Shown here: positions 40,036-51,614 of the stretch, in pieces | Position numbering within the stretch: the first letter of the stretch is position 1 | Layout: every line of letters starts with the position of its first letter | Position numbers and translations under genes: made by a program | NCBI GenBank assembly: GCA_034440615.1 | Contig: JAOTOM010003995.1 | Location: 124,001-188,000, forward strand | Source: Ashinkailepas kermadecensis | Taxonomy: Eukaryota > Arthropoda > Thecostraca > Neolepadidae | Direction: 5' to 3' | DNA length: 64,000 nucleotides | The notes under the pieces: generated by a model | Told to the model about the DNA's origin: nothing | Databases searched by the model: none | What the model saw: only the letters and a program-made list of their open reading frames with translations

Positions 40036-40290
40036 GGGTCTAGGGTCAGGCTCAGGGCAAGGGTCATGTTCAGGGTCAGGGTCAGGGTCATGGCTCAGGG
40101 GGTCAGCGTCAGGGTCATGGTTCAGGGGGCCAGGGTTTGGAGTCAAGGCCAGGGTCTGGTGCCAGGAACAGGGTCAGGGTCAGGGTCAATGTGTGTTCTT
40201 ATTTGGGTTTCAAGGGTGCATCGACTGCACTAGGGTCAGGGTCTGGGTTCAGGTTAAGGGTCAGGGTTAGATGTCAGGGTCAGGGTCGGT
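40036..40290. repeat. Degenerate (cagggt)n hexamer array
   Basis: cagggt/gggtca words dominate for about 250 bp with many interruptions. It resembles a G-rich telomere-like strand but the hexamer is not TTAGGG and it is internal. Confidence 0.85.
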
Positions 40291-40782
40291 CAGCCAGCAT
40301 CGACCGAGCAGCCGCGATCGGCGCTCCAGCCGCCGACGGACCCGCCACCTTTTGGACACCGGCTGAAGCACTAGTTCGGCGATGGCGAGCTGGAGGCGAT
40401 TACTCTAGACCGTCAAAACATTGCAATTACTCATGCCTCAAATCACGACGCGCCCTACGCATGTCGCATCCCAGCAGTGGGAAACCTCATAGGTTCTGCG
40501 TAGACATATTTTTTGCGCTTCTCCACCCAGATCGCTCAGATTTGATTCACTACACCGGAAGCGCTCACGAGGAAGAGACAGCACTTAGTGGCGGATTTCG
40601 TCCAGAAGTGCTTCACCAAATGACATCTCCAGTCTAGATCATCTTTACCTAATTAGCATGATAATTCCTACTCCTCACCAATCACTTCACATTTGAGCAA
40701 ACTTGCATCACGCATTTTTAGCCAACCAAGCATTTTCCCTACGCCTCGTTATGTGCCGGACTACGAAGTCATGGTGTCGTCA
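40291..40782. other. Spacer
   Basis: The 166-codon frame at 40137-40637 begins in the hexamer array and has no recognisable domain in its unique part. No gene called. Confidence 0.45.
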
Positions 40783-41258
40783 CCGTGAGTACCTGGGATG
40801 CCAATACCCCACAGCGGTGTTCCTGCACCGAACCACGGAAAGACATGCAGCGTCACGGTGAGTACCTACGGCACCAATACCCCACAGTGGTGTTCCTGTA
40901 CCGGACCACGGAGACACATGCAGCGTCACCGTGAGTACCTACGGTACCAATACCCCACAGTGGTGTTCCTGTACCGGACCACGGAGACACATGCAGCGTC
41001 ACGGTGAGTACCTACGGCACCAATACCCCACAGTGGTGTTCCTGTACCGGACCACGGAGACACATGCAGCGTCACCGTGAGTACCTACGGTACCAATATC
41101 TCATAGTGGTGTTCCTGTACCCGACCACGGAAACAGGTGGCGTCACCGCGATTACGTGCGGTGCCAATACCACACAGTAGAATTACTGTACCGTTCCACG
41201 GAGACATAGGTGGCGCCACCGTGAGTATCTACGGTACCAATACCCCGCAGTGGTGTTC
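40783..41258. repeat. 73-bp minisatellite, about 6.5 copies
   Basis: Units start gtgagtacctacggtaccaa and continue with ccccacagtggtgttcctg, gtaccggaccacggagac and atgcagcgtcac. The first and last units are diverged. gtgagtacc recurs at 40785 and 40858, confirming 73 bp. Confidence 0.95.
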
Positions 41259-41646
41259 GCCATCGTTCGGGTTGGTCATTGCCATTACCGGACTGGCCGT
41301 CGACGGCCCAGGGCCTGAGACGGGCTAAGGTTGGATTCCCGGTCGTCTTTTTTAATATGGGGCTCTGAACAGGCTTAATCTCATGATTACATAGACTTAG
41401 GGCGACGCTATGAGCCAACACCAAATGATATCCAGGTACCACCACGAACCGGTTGCAATAGTTTTCAGTTGGCATGTTGGCATGCAAAATAATGCCAGTA
41501 AGGGGGCTTTGAATCAGGTAACACGTAATTAAAACTAATGTAAAATTACCCCCCCCCCCCACACAAAAGAATGTAACCCAAACTAACCTATTGTGGAATG
41601 GCCTAGCCTAGTCACTTCCAATTTGTTTCTAAAAATAGCATGCACA
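41259..41646. other. Spacer
   Basis: A 12-C tract at 41549-41560. No gene recognised. Confidence 0.5.
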
Positions 41647-41660
41647 AATTTTGTGTTCAA
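41647..41660. repeat. Target-site duplication, left copy (LINE)
   Basis: aattttgtgttcaa, identical to 42587-42600. Confidence 0.72.
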
Positions 41661-42586
41661 TAATTTCAAAACTTGAAGAAACCTAACTGACCGTAACCTG
41701 TCCGAGCCTAACCATTTTTTCAGGGGAAGAAAAGTCCATTTTTGTATGATATTTAAAAAAGTAAATTCCCACCTAAAAAAATTATATAGCCTAACCTAGT
41801 CTAATCTCTTTTTTACAGAAGCAAATCTGGTGTAAACATATCTTGCGAACAACCTAAGCTATAGTAATTTTTTTTGTCATATCCATAGCTCACCAAAATG
41901 CAAGCAGCATTATCATAAAGACATAAAAGATCAGTGCAACTATGAGCCACAAGGTTGCACTCTGTACACTGAACCAGTTTTCCACCAAATGCGCCAATCA
42001 ACTCTCCCTAGAATACAGAAAAACAAGCCCCCTATTCTTATAATGATTGTCTATGCTGTTTTTAAAGATGTTCAATGTGTTGCTACTGACAATAGTTTCT
42101 GGCAGCTGGTTCCAGTGTTCTACTACCCTGTTGGTGAAGAAAGACTGTCTTAACCTTGTCCTGCTGTGATTAACTTTAATTTTGAATTGATGACCTCTAA
42201 TTGCATCATTTCTGTTAAATTCAAACAGTTCCCTGAGATAACCCTGTTCCTGACCATGAACAAATTTAAAGACCTCGATGAGATCTCCTCTCAGCCTTCT
42301 ATATCTAAGTGAAAACATATTCAGTTTCTTCAATCTTTCCTCATATGCCAGGTTGCCTATGCCATTCACCATTTTCGTTGCCCTCTTTTGTACTCTCTCT
42401 AAAAGCCAACAATCTTTTTCATAACTAGGGGACCAAGCTTGGACACAGTATTCCAAATGTGGCCTGACATATGCACAGTAAAGCTTCCTGATGACTTCCT
42501 CACTTTTGTATGATGCATTCCTATTTATTGCCCCAAGCATTCTTAGTGCCTTCTTCCTGGCTTCTTTGGTCTGTTCTGATGCCCCC
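41661..42586 (-). mobile_element. 5'-truncated non-LTR retrotransposon (CR1/L2-like)
   Basis: About 926 bp on the minus strand between two identical 14-bp direct repeats. It holds the C-terminal end of a reverse transcriptase frame (42586 down to 41998) and about 335 bp of apparent 3' untranslated sequence. 5' truncation with a short target duplication is the usual product of target-primed reverse transcription. The endonuclease and the polymerase active-site part are missing. Confidence 0.8.
41998..42586 (-). pseudogene. LINE reverse transcriptase, C-terminal fragment
   Basis: About 196 codons without a stop. Visible family features in order are a Lys-Lys-Ala-Leu-Arg-Met-Leu-Gly segment, Lys-Leu-Tyr-Cys-Ala-Tyr-Val-Arg-Pro-His-Leu-Glu-Tyr-Cys, Leu-Glu-Arg-Val-Gln-Lys-Arg-Ala-Thr, Arg-Arg-Leu-Arg-Gly-Asp-Leu-Ile-Glu, and a terminal Trp-Asn-Gln-Leu-Pro motif. 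These are typical of the thumb and C-terminal region of CR1/L2-clade reverse transcriptases. The catalytic Tyr-Ala-Asp-Asp box lies upstream in full elements and is not present. The frame is uninterrupted, so the insertion may be fairly young. Not functional alone. Confidence 0.82.
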
Positions 42587-42600
42587 AATTTTGTGTTCAA
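42587..42600. repeat. Target-site duplication, right copy (LINE)
   Basis: aattttgtgttcaa at the point where similarity to reverse transcriptase begins on the minus strand. Confidence 0.72.
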
Positions 42601-43913
42601 AATAACGCAAAATAACAAAATAACAAAATATCATATAAGGTGTGACGTAATCAGGCATACTCAGTAGTAATTATACCTTATTTGGTATTCATGCTCCAGC
42701 CTAGAACACAAAGCAAATTACGATACCTAATTTTGATCATTGAATTATCCATTGGCCAAGTTATAGCATTGCTCCTTTCTCGCCATCTCACTGGTGTGGT
42801 AATGAAGTTGGCTGTTTGCGTAGTAGATATCAAAGTAGATATCAAAGCTTGTTGACTGCTGCTCCATTTGTGACAAGATTGCTAATGCTTCAAGCATTTC
42901 CTTCTTGTAATTGTTGCAGCTTGTAGTCAAAGGCTGTCCATGGCAGGGGAGAGAGTGCAAGGTTGTAAGCATGGTTGCAAACAAGGTTGTAAACTGGAAA
43001 GTTCAAAGAAAAGATATGGTCAGCCTCACTAATGTGACCAACAATCATGAAGGAACCAACATGACATGGTGACAACTGACAGAATTACTCAAAAATGTAT
43101 TATTTCAACATAGCATGGTGCCGTATACCAAATATTAAAAAGGTTGAGCCGTAAACAGCGACAAGTTCCTAAAAAGCGGTGTGGTAAACAACTTCTTTCC
43201 AGCCCCATGCTGATTTAGGTATGCTGCACGGTGTTCCGTGGCTGATGCATGCTATGATGCTGCATGTGATCAAGTGCAGCACCTTGCGTTATTGGCACCT
43301 TGGCTCAACATTTAATCCCTGTTATTACTGTAGTGCTGGACAAGAAACCACGTCAAGTGTGCTTACCTCAATTTTTCCACACGCTGCTCAGTGTTTGTAT
43401 TGCCCCACTGCACCGGTCCGATGGTTCCATGCACCAGACATGTTTGCTGTAATTATGGTTTTACAATGCCGTTGACTGCCGGTGGCTCCAATTCTTGTAC
43501 ATTGCATGTCACTGGTAAATGGAATAACTGTAATAGTAATCTAAGTTTGTCAGGCGGATACGGTAAGCGGTGATTATGTGCGTGGTTCATCAAAGCTTAC
43601 ATCATGCTTGGCCGAAAGGCTGTACCGTAATGCTGTCTCTGCGTTCCAGTAACTACCGCACTAATGGACTGCAGTACACAAAACCCAGTCGACTGCATAA
43701 TATCTATCCGCCGGAACAGAGAAAGATGATTGTGTTTGCCGCTACATGAAGACAGAATGAAATTATATTTCAAGCTGCCTGTGACAGCTCGCGTTTCAAC
43801 ATGTGACAGCCAGATAATGTCTGATATTTGTAGATGACAGGCTGTGCACTTCTTTCACCTTTGTCGTATTGGATCGGATCTGCTCGGGTTTGGTTTCATT
43901 TAGTTGGGTGCAG
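42601..43913. other. Unique AT-rich spacer
   Basis: Short aacaaaat repeats at 42601-42635, and agtagatatcaa twice near 42822-42845. No gene recognised. Confidence 0.5.
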
Positions 43914-43990
43914 TCGGGTCGGGTCGGGTCGGGTCGGGTCGGTTCAGGTCGGGTCGTGTCGGATGGGGTCGGGTCGGGTCGGGGTTGGTT
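43914..43990. repeat. (gggtc)n pentamer array
   Basis: About 14 pentamers with changes in the second half. Strongly G-rich on the plus strand. Confidence 0.92.
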
Positions 43991-44038
43991 TGGTTTAGTT
44001 GGACTGGGTATGGTCGAGTCACGATAACGGTGGTAGGT

Positions 44039-44412
44039 CACAAAATACACCTACCTCGCCACAAAATATCCCCACTTCGCCACGAAATGTCCCCACTTCG
44101 CCACAAAATATCCCCGCCTGTTCACCAAATGTCCTCACCTCGTCACCAAATATCCCCACCTCGACACCAAATATCCCCACCTCGTCACCAAATATCCTGT
44201 CCTCGTCACCAAATATCCCACCTCGTCACCAAATATCCTGACCTCGTCACCAAATATCAACATTTCGCCACCAAATACCACCTCGCCACCAAACATCCCC
44301 ACCTCGTCACCAAATATCCCCACCTCGTCACCAAATATTCCACCTCTCCACCAAATATTCGGACCTCGCCAACAAATATCCCCACCTCGCCACCAAATAT
44401 CCCCACCCCGTC
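44039..44412. repeat. 21-bp minisatellite, about 17-18 copies
   Basis: cacctcgtcaccaaatatcc recurs with c.tcg(t/c)ca(c/a) variants and occasional one-base length changes. It sits 50 bp from the gggtc array. Confidence 0.93.
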
Positions 44413-46431
44413 TCTGCCAGCGCGCCCCGATGCCGCGCTTGCCGTGGAACGTTCAGTTGTCCACCTGAGACCGCCATCGCTCTCCTGATACGATAGGTGG
44501 AAGTCCACCGACGTGCGCGTGGCGAGGGGCGGCAGCGTAAGATGTTAATCCACATCGACGCGGCGGCCGGCAGGTCGCGAGGTCTTGATGGTCGCTGATG
44601 GGGGGGAGGGGTCCGCCGACGGGCGAACCGGATAAAACCGGATAAAGGCTGATAAAACGGAGCAAAACGCTACCGCTGCATTGGTGGAGAAAAGCCGCAT
44701 GGACGGTGGACACCGTTAGTGCTTGGTATTTCTCTTGTTGCACCATACGAAATCAAAATTATGCGAATTTTTGCCGTGCCGAACACAAGTGTCGTTTTGA
44801 AGTGAATCCAGGACTGCCTTCATGTTTCCTTCTGTACGATTATAGCGACAATTTAAAGGTGTGGAAGAGACGGGAAATTCCTTAGAATTCCCTGCCTGAA
44901 TTCAAAAGAAATGACGTGATAGACGTAACATTGTTTTAATTCGACTAAGTGGCATTCGTTGTCATGGATATCGTTTATATCCTTTTGGAGGGGTCAAAGG
45001 GATAGGGTCGCCCCTCAGTGTTGTTTGGTCTCCAATGTCTCCAAAACCTCAAAGGGACTCCTTCAGTTGCATAGTTGAATTTCAGTTGGGCACGTGGAAT
45101 TATACAGGAAGTTGCTCTCTTTCGAACGGATGTTACGTTTTTCCAAGTCGGTTCAGTTATATTGTAATCTACTTACCCTAGTCACCCCGGAGGGCAGCAA
45201 GTTTCTTGTCGGGTTATCCCAGTTCATCTGATCAGTTGAAAATCGTTTGGCGGTATCGTTAGCGTCAGCCCATCAGTTTGCAGTCTGCTCCGACTACAAC
45301 AGTTCGTGATTATAGTGGCGTCCAACGGCGTCGACTATGTCGAATATCACTCGAGACTCTTTGGTATTCCGGAATAAGGTGAGCTCTTTGCTTGGCCTGT
45401 GATATGTTTATAGTCATTGATATTCATACGAGGTATTAATAGGCGTGAGGTGCATGTGAGTTACTTGGCTCATATATTGTTTTGACATTTGTCTCTGCAT
45501 GCATTGGTTACATACCGTCACTACCGTCACTACTATTGGTTACCTTCGTCACTACATATACTACCGATCACTATGTTGTACCTACGGCTACATCACTTGT
45601 CCGATCTAGTGGTTTTCAGGCTCAATTCTAGTCCGTTTCATCGTGTTTTTCGGTTTCGATGACAGGTGGACTAACGATAAATACAATTAGAGATATCAAT
45701 TATTCATGTTGGTGACTCCAAGTGTATATCCCATCCTCGTAACAAAATTTATATCAGATATCCCTTGGAATGTATTTATAGATAATGGGACTTCGTGGAA
45801 GCACCCCAATGCGTGCCCTAGAACCTCACAGGTAACACAGTTACGGCACCCCCCCTCCCTCGCAATCGATTTGCAACTGGCCGATATGAACTGCATGTTG
45901 ATGCGCTCACGGAAATATCGCCGTCTTCTTTCTGCACCCAGCTAACTTCACACTCGCCAAACGCCAGCAACACACACCAAAATAGGTGTTCACAACCTTA
46001 CAATGGATGTCTTCGATGGCGATCTGAAAACTACCTCTGAATATTCTCTTCCCAATATACATCCAGAAAACCTACAGAACTCAGATGTTCCATATATTTT
46101 ATTCGTCAGACTTGATATTTCCAGCAGAAAATAATGAAATAGCTCGCAACCGTAAAACAGAAGTGCCTGATATTGGGAATGCTTCTACGAGGGTCGGACA
46201 ACCTAGCTCTATCATTTTCACTTCTTGGACTCATAGGTTAGATCATTTGTGAAACTGGCATCAACGAACGTACAATAAACGTATCGTAAATTCGTACCTT
46301 CGTGGTTGTTTAGCTTCGTGAAGCCGGACCCGGGTCTCATTCTGAGTTAAGTTATTAGGGCTTGAAACGCGTTAGCGAAGAGGCTATAAAACGTGGCGGT
46401 CTAGCCAGGTTGGATCATTCAGGTGAACTTT

Positions 46432-46434
<3 letters not shown>
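44413..46434. other. Spacer with possible promoter-like sites
   Basis: No gene recognised. A TATA-like plus initiator-like pair at 46385-46420 and an ATG with a strong donor-like site at 45337-45380 are described separately as leads. Confidence 0.4.
46385..46422 (+). promoter_or_regulatory. Candidate TATA/initiator pair
   Basis: tataaaa begins at 46385, and a tcattc initiator-like word places its A at 46417, a spacing of 32 bp, close to the usual distance. No transcribed feature follows; a TA microsatellite starts 18 bp downstream. Such pairs also arise by chance. Confidence 0.2.

Positions 46435-46488
<54 letters not shown>
46435..46488. repeat. (TA)n microsatellite
   Basis: About 27 uninterrupted TA units. 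Confidence 0.97.
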
Positions 46489-47518
46489 GGGAGTAGACTC
46501 GTTCGTACTTTGGCATTCCTTGGATTTAATACGAAGTGTCGCTTGACAAATACAAATATTATATCTTTGACATGTTATTCAATTGATTCTCTTAGAAAAT
46601 GAAGATATATTCGGGCAAAGGAGACAGTTCTATGCCGGAGCAAAGATACTACCGCGTAGGCGTAGGTACTGCCATACGATTGGGCCATTTTACGGTGGCA
46701 AATCTGGTATTTGCCGTCGAAAACTCTCACCAGCGGGGTTTGTAACGTAGCCGACTGACGGCAGATCATTTGTCGGGAAGAAAATCTGGAAGCTGTGATG
46801 GCAACCCATTCCACCGGAAGAACCTACTTGTTGGTGTAGCCATTCTTCACATTATCCTACACCCTTCATTTTACAATGATCGAGAAGATTTGAGATATAG
46901 CAACTGGAAAATTATCCATGGGCAACTGATGTTTGTTGATGAATTATGGATACAGCCAACACCGTCAGTCGTTTCCTGTTTGCTATGGCCTTGACCGTAG
47001 CCAGGTAAACAAAGTAGGTAGGCGTTTGTGACGAGGGCGATGCACACCGAAAACGCAGGTACCCAATTTATGCCAAATTTGGCATACCTTGGACGCTTTG
47101 GCGAACCCAGTGTACTGAAGCTGAGAAAGCATTGAGAGAAACTAAAGTTTCAGATATATTTCTGAGCCGATATTAATTGAGCAGCGAAGGGATTGTAAGT
47201 TTCACCTTAAATTTTAAGCACTTCAAAGTTTGTAACAACCGCGTCAGCTAAGTCTTGATATGCAATCACTTTTTTGCCCACCACGATCTTGAACTCGAAA
47301 CTGCTTGGCAAGCAGGTCAACTTTAAGAGCATTGCTTGGACATCGTAAACTGCTTTTGGGGAAAATTATTGCAACTTCTCCTCTATTTTCTCACTTGGGT
47401 TTTTTTTCTGCAGGCATTAGCTCAACTTTTTGTGCCAAAAAGGGTTGGACATTCCCTTGAACTATTTAGACGGCTTATAGTATATGGTATATGGTATGTA
47501 TATATTATATATATACCA

Positions 47519-47519
<1 letters not shown>
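46489..47519. other. Unique spacer
   Basis: No repeat, RNA gene or coding feature recognised. Confidence 0.5.
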
Positions 47520-47594
<75 letters not shown>

Positions 47595-47634
47595 TACATA
47601 TATATACATAAAGCTATATATATATATATATATG
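47520..47634. repeat. (TA)n microsatellite, interrupted
   Basis: TA blocks separated by ttta, tatacata and taaagc interruptions. Confidence 0.95.
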
Positions 47635-48367
47635 TATATGTAAATAAATGTAATATATATTATGTGTAATTTGACAAACCGCGTTTCTTCACTACCTGAA
47701 AGAGATCATTGCATTGAGTGCGAAATATGACACGACAAAATGCACGTATGCACCAAGAACAAGTTCAAACCCTTCAAAATATGAAGAAATGTAATTTTGG
47801 CCTCATCGTGATGATGAAGAGGGTTAGCCTCAGCTTACCCTTCCGAAGTGCATGTTGGCCATGCGGGAAAAAAAAAACACCCACACACGCCACACACACA
47901 CGACCTACGGTAGCCGAGGTGTGCTGTGAGCCACTCCGCCAGTGTCCATGCTGGCACGGTCAGCTCTATACCGGCGTCTGTGCCGAAGGAGGCACGTGAC
48001 AGCATCTTCACAGACATGCTCCATCGGTCACCCCGCCTGAACGGTTATCCGGCCGGAGCTCGGCTCACGTCAGCCCTGTCTGTGATGTATCGCACCGCTC
48101 GTGGAGCCGCGCTGCCACCCGCCCAGGGGACTCGTCAGATAACCGGCCAGGTCGAGCGGGCAGGTCTTGTGGGGATGGTGCCGACCATCTCCGCCAAGGC
48201 GCTAAGCAACAGACGAAGGGAAAAGGAGGTAGAAAATGCCACTAATAATGCTGTTGCGAGCGACAGGTACCCGGGCGAGTTTACTTCCGTGCATACGAAA
48301 AAAAGAAACCGATATTACAAATCTGACGAAATCCGGCCAGATCGTTATTCGAAACCTCAATAAAAAG
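47635..48367. other. Spacer
   Basis: A cacacacgccacacacacac word near 47882. The CpG-richer part at 47900-48200 contains a 145-codon frame without a recognisable domain. Confidence 0.45.
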
Positions 48368-48673
48368 ACCTCGAATTGTTCTTGGAGGGGCTTTACAAAA
48401 TCAGAATCAATGCTAGGTATGTTGCATTGACCCTGAGCCCACCTCCCGATCGGGACATTTCAGTTTGATGGATTATCCCGAGCACAATTTGGACCGATAG
48501 TTGAATACGCCTGATACGCCTGGTGCCTGTGCCCCGACCTTGTCTGGCCAGTTGTCAGCTGGCCATCCTAACCAGAGGCGTTCATAGCGAACGTGTGAAG
48601 CAACTCGACCAGATGCGCCAAGACGAGGAGAACTTGGGAAGCCAGCGGTCTATCCACTGGTTAACCAGGCGGC
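48368..48673 (-). mobile_element. SINE-like element, family 2, copy 1
   Basis: On the minus strand it begins gccgcctggttaaccagtgg (48673 downward) and continues with cgctatgaacgcc, atggccag.tg, acaggcaccaggcg, ccaaattgtgct, agggtcaatgcaaca and an acaattc end. Every one of these blocks occurs in the same order and spacing in the plus-strand copy at 52404. The head resembles a tRNA more clearly in that other copy. Confidence 0.72.
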
Positions 48674-49077
48674 AAACCAGCAAGTTTTACATCTTGTCAA
48701 GTCCTGCTTTCTTCATTCAGAACTGGACACGTTTTTAGTCAGATTTTGTTAAGTTCACCAGAAGACTTAACTTCAACAACCGACAACTATTGCCCAAATG
48801 AGTGCTTTTGTAGTTGCACATACTGGCCCCACACATAACTCCACGGATTTCCCTCCACAGTGGGCCGATCGTCGGCAAACCAGTTAGGACAGCTGGTGCA
48901 GAGACGGGATTGGAATCCAACGGCTGTTTTTGAACACGAGCAAGTTGGAGGTGATTTATAGTTGCTTCCAGTGAAACAATTTGGTGAATGCGTCACATCT
49001 GAAGTTACTTTGGCTCTTCACACACGTTGTAAGACGTGTAACTACAAACAGGGCACAACAGGCAAAGCTATCGATAC
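48674..49077. other. Unique spacer
   Basis: No features recognised. Confidence 0.5.
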
Positions 49078-49162
49078 TGACATACAGATGATATACTGAC
49101 ATACTGACATACAGATACACTGACTGACATACAGATACAGACTGACATACAGATACACACCG
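49078..49162. repeat. gacatacagatac short repeat
   Basis: About five copies of ctgacatacagata with variable spacing (8-20 bp). Confidence 0.75.
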
Positions 49163-49689
49163 AGCAAGATTCGACAACAGTATGCTATTAGCACCGGCTC
49201 TCGTTCGTCCAACGTCCCGAGTGGCACTTTATTGTTTCCCAATTTCCAAAGACCTACGCCGATGTTAGTGCATTTTATGTAGAAACATACATGACTACAT
49301 GGGGCTGCACATATCCTGACATACTTCAACGGAACCGTGTATAGTTGCATGTTCAATACGTCTTACAGCAAGGAAGAAGCCCTGACTGTTCTTTCTGTGG
49401 GTGGCAAGTGAAGGATAGATAAATATATTGTCAGCCATTTGTTCTACTTTTAGTATTTGGCGATATGTCTTTATTTCCACCTCACGGTAAGAATGGAGAT
49501 GCATCCATGTGTAAAGCCCCCTGGCCGACAGGTCTATTCGTTTGATTCACTGTTCAGTGCCGTATCGACAAATGACGTATGTCTGAGCCCCGACCGAAAT
49601 CCATCGCTCTCTCCCACCCACGCACGCAACGCAGATTCTAGGACCCGACTACGTGAAGCTGTGATGGAGCAGGAATGTGGAGAATGCCG
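49163..49689. other. Unique spacer
   Basis: No features recognised. Confidence 0.5.
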
Positions 49690-50922
49690 CCGGCCACGCC
49701 CAGTCACCAGTCGAGACACCACCCGCACAGACCCTGGCCACCACGTCACCACCTGGTGACGCCCGTGATGGTACGGTCACCAGCCGAGACAAAACCCGCA
49801 GACCCTGGCCAACACGTCACCACCTGGTGACGCCCGTGATGGTACGGTCACCAGCCGAGACACCACCCGTACAGACCCTGGCCACCACGTCACCACCCGG
49901 TGACGCCCGTGATGGTACGGTCACCAGTCGAGACATCACCCGCACAGACCCTGGCCACCACGTCACCACCTGGTGACGCCCGTGATGGTACGGTCACCAG
50001 CCGAGACACCACCCGCACAGACCCTGGCCACCACGTCACCACCTGGTGACGCCCGTGATGGTACGGTCACCAGCCGAGACAAAACCCGCAGACCCTGGCC
50101 AACACGTCACCACCTGGTGACGCCCGTGATGGTACGGTCACCAGTCGAGACACCACCCGCACAGACCCTGGCCACCACGTCACCACCTGGTGACGCCCGT
50201 GATGGTACGGTCACCAGCCGAGACATCACCCGCACAGACCCCAGCCACCACGTCACCACCTGGTGACGCCCGTGATGGTACGGTCACCAGTCGAGACAAA
50301 ACCCGCAGACCCTGGCCAACACGTCACCACCTGGTGACGCCCGTGATGGTACGGTCACCAGCCGAGACACCACCCACAGACCCCAGCCACCACGTCACCA
50401 CCTGGTGACGCCCGTGATGGTACGGTCACCAGCCGAGACATCACCCGCACAGACCCTGGCCACCACGTCACCACCTGGTGACGCCTGTGATGGTACGGTC
50501 ACCAGCCGAGACAAAACCCGCAGACCCTGGCCACCACGTCACCACCCGGTGACGCCCGTGATGGTACGGTCACCAGCCCAGACACCAGCCGCAGACCCCA
50601 GCCACCAAGTCACCACCTGGTGACGCCCGTGATGGTACGGTCACCAGTCGAGACACCACCCGCAGACCCCAGCCACCAAGTCACCACCTGGTGACGCCCG
50701 TGATGGTACGGTCACCAGCCGAGACACCACCCGCAGACCCCAGCCACCAAGTCACCACCTGGTGACGCCCGTGATGGTACGGTCACCAGTCGAGACACCA
50801 CCCGCAGACCCCAGCCACCAAGTCACCACCTGGTGACGCCCGTGGTGGTGCGGTCACCAGCCGAGACACCACCCGCAGACCGCAGCCACCAAGTCACCAC
50901 CTGGTGACGCTCGCCTGGGATC
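49690..50922. repeat. 71/73-bp minisatellite, about 17 copies
   Basis: Each unit holds gtcaccacctggtgacgccc, gtgatggtacggtcaccag and an acccgcagacc-type segment. Three variants (caccacccgcacag, catcacccgcacag and caaaacccgcag) alternate in the left two thirds. The last five units are one uniform type ending in ccaccaag. gtcacca/tggtgac gives each unit a short perfect hairpin with a 2-bp loop. Confidence 0.96.
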
Positions 50923-51244
50923 ATGTGGTGGTGGTCTGATGCTTGGTCGGAGCAGACTGGCGTCAGCCAATTTCTTTGGAACTCACCGGAATCGAAGCAG
51001 GAGTAATACGTTATACGACGGTCTCCACAATGCCTTCAGACTGATCAGCTGCCAGATATCCGTTGCGTGGCTGTTGAACGTGAGAATCAAATTGACAAAT
51101 ACAACACAGGCGTGTGATCATATAGTCAATGTTGGCAGCTTGTGCGAAACTCGTCGGCATCCACGTAAAACATAGGCCCGCGGTTACCAAGGAGGCCGCT
51201 GGAGGCCAGCGATAATCAATAACGGCACATAGTAGCACGGATGG
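50923..51244. other. Spacer
   Basis: About 320 bp of unique sequence between two arrays; nothing recognised. Confidence 0.5.
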
Positions 51245-51614
51245 GGTAGATCTTCTGAACAATTCAGGCCTGGGAGTAGATCTTGTGAACATTTCGAGCT
51301 ATCCGTAGATCTTCTGAACATTTGCATTGTGGAGTAGACCTTCTGAACACTTGTGGCCAATTTGTAGATCTTCTGAACATTCAGACCTGGGAGTAGATCT
51401 TGTGAACATCTCCAAGTATTAGTAGATCTTGTGAACGCTTTCGTCTTCGAGTAGATCTTCTGAACAATTTAGTCCTGGGAGTAGATCTTGTGAACATTTC
51501 CTCCTCCAAGTAGATCTTGTGAACATGGATCCTCTGAAAGTAGATCTTCTGAAAATAGATCTCCTGAACGTAGATCTTCTGAAAATATATCTTCCGAAAG
51601 TAAATCTTATGAGC
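51245..51614. repeat. 29/30-bp array of conserved and variable halves
   Basis: gtagatctt(c/g)tgaaca recurs every 29-30 bp about ten times, each followed by a different 13-14-bp segment. At the right end the period halves to 15 bp, with gtagatcttctgaaa-like words back to back. This suggests a 15-bp ancestor in which alternate copies diverged. A BglII site lies in almost every conserved half. Confidence 0.9.

Noticed and set aside
40036..40290. Internal telomere-like repeat
   Set aside because: The hexamer is a degenerate cagggt, not TTAGGG or another standard telomere repeat.
51245..51614. CRISPR-like repeat-spacer array
   Set aside because: Conserved parts are only about 16 bp and spacers 13-14 bp, the period collapses to 15 bp at one end, there are no cas genes, and the surroundings are animal DNA with SINEs. 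A degenerate minisatellite explains it.
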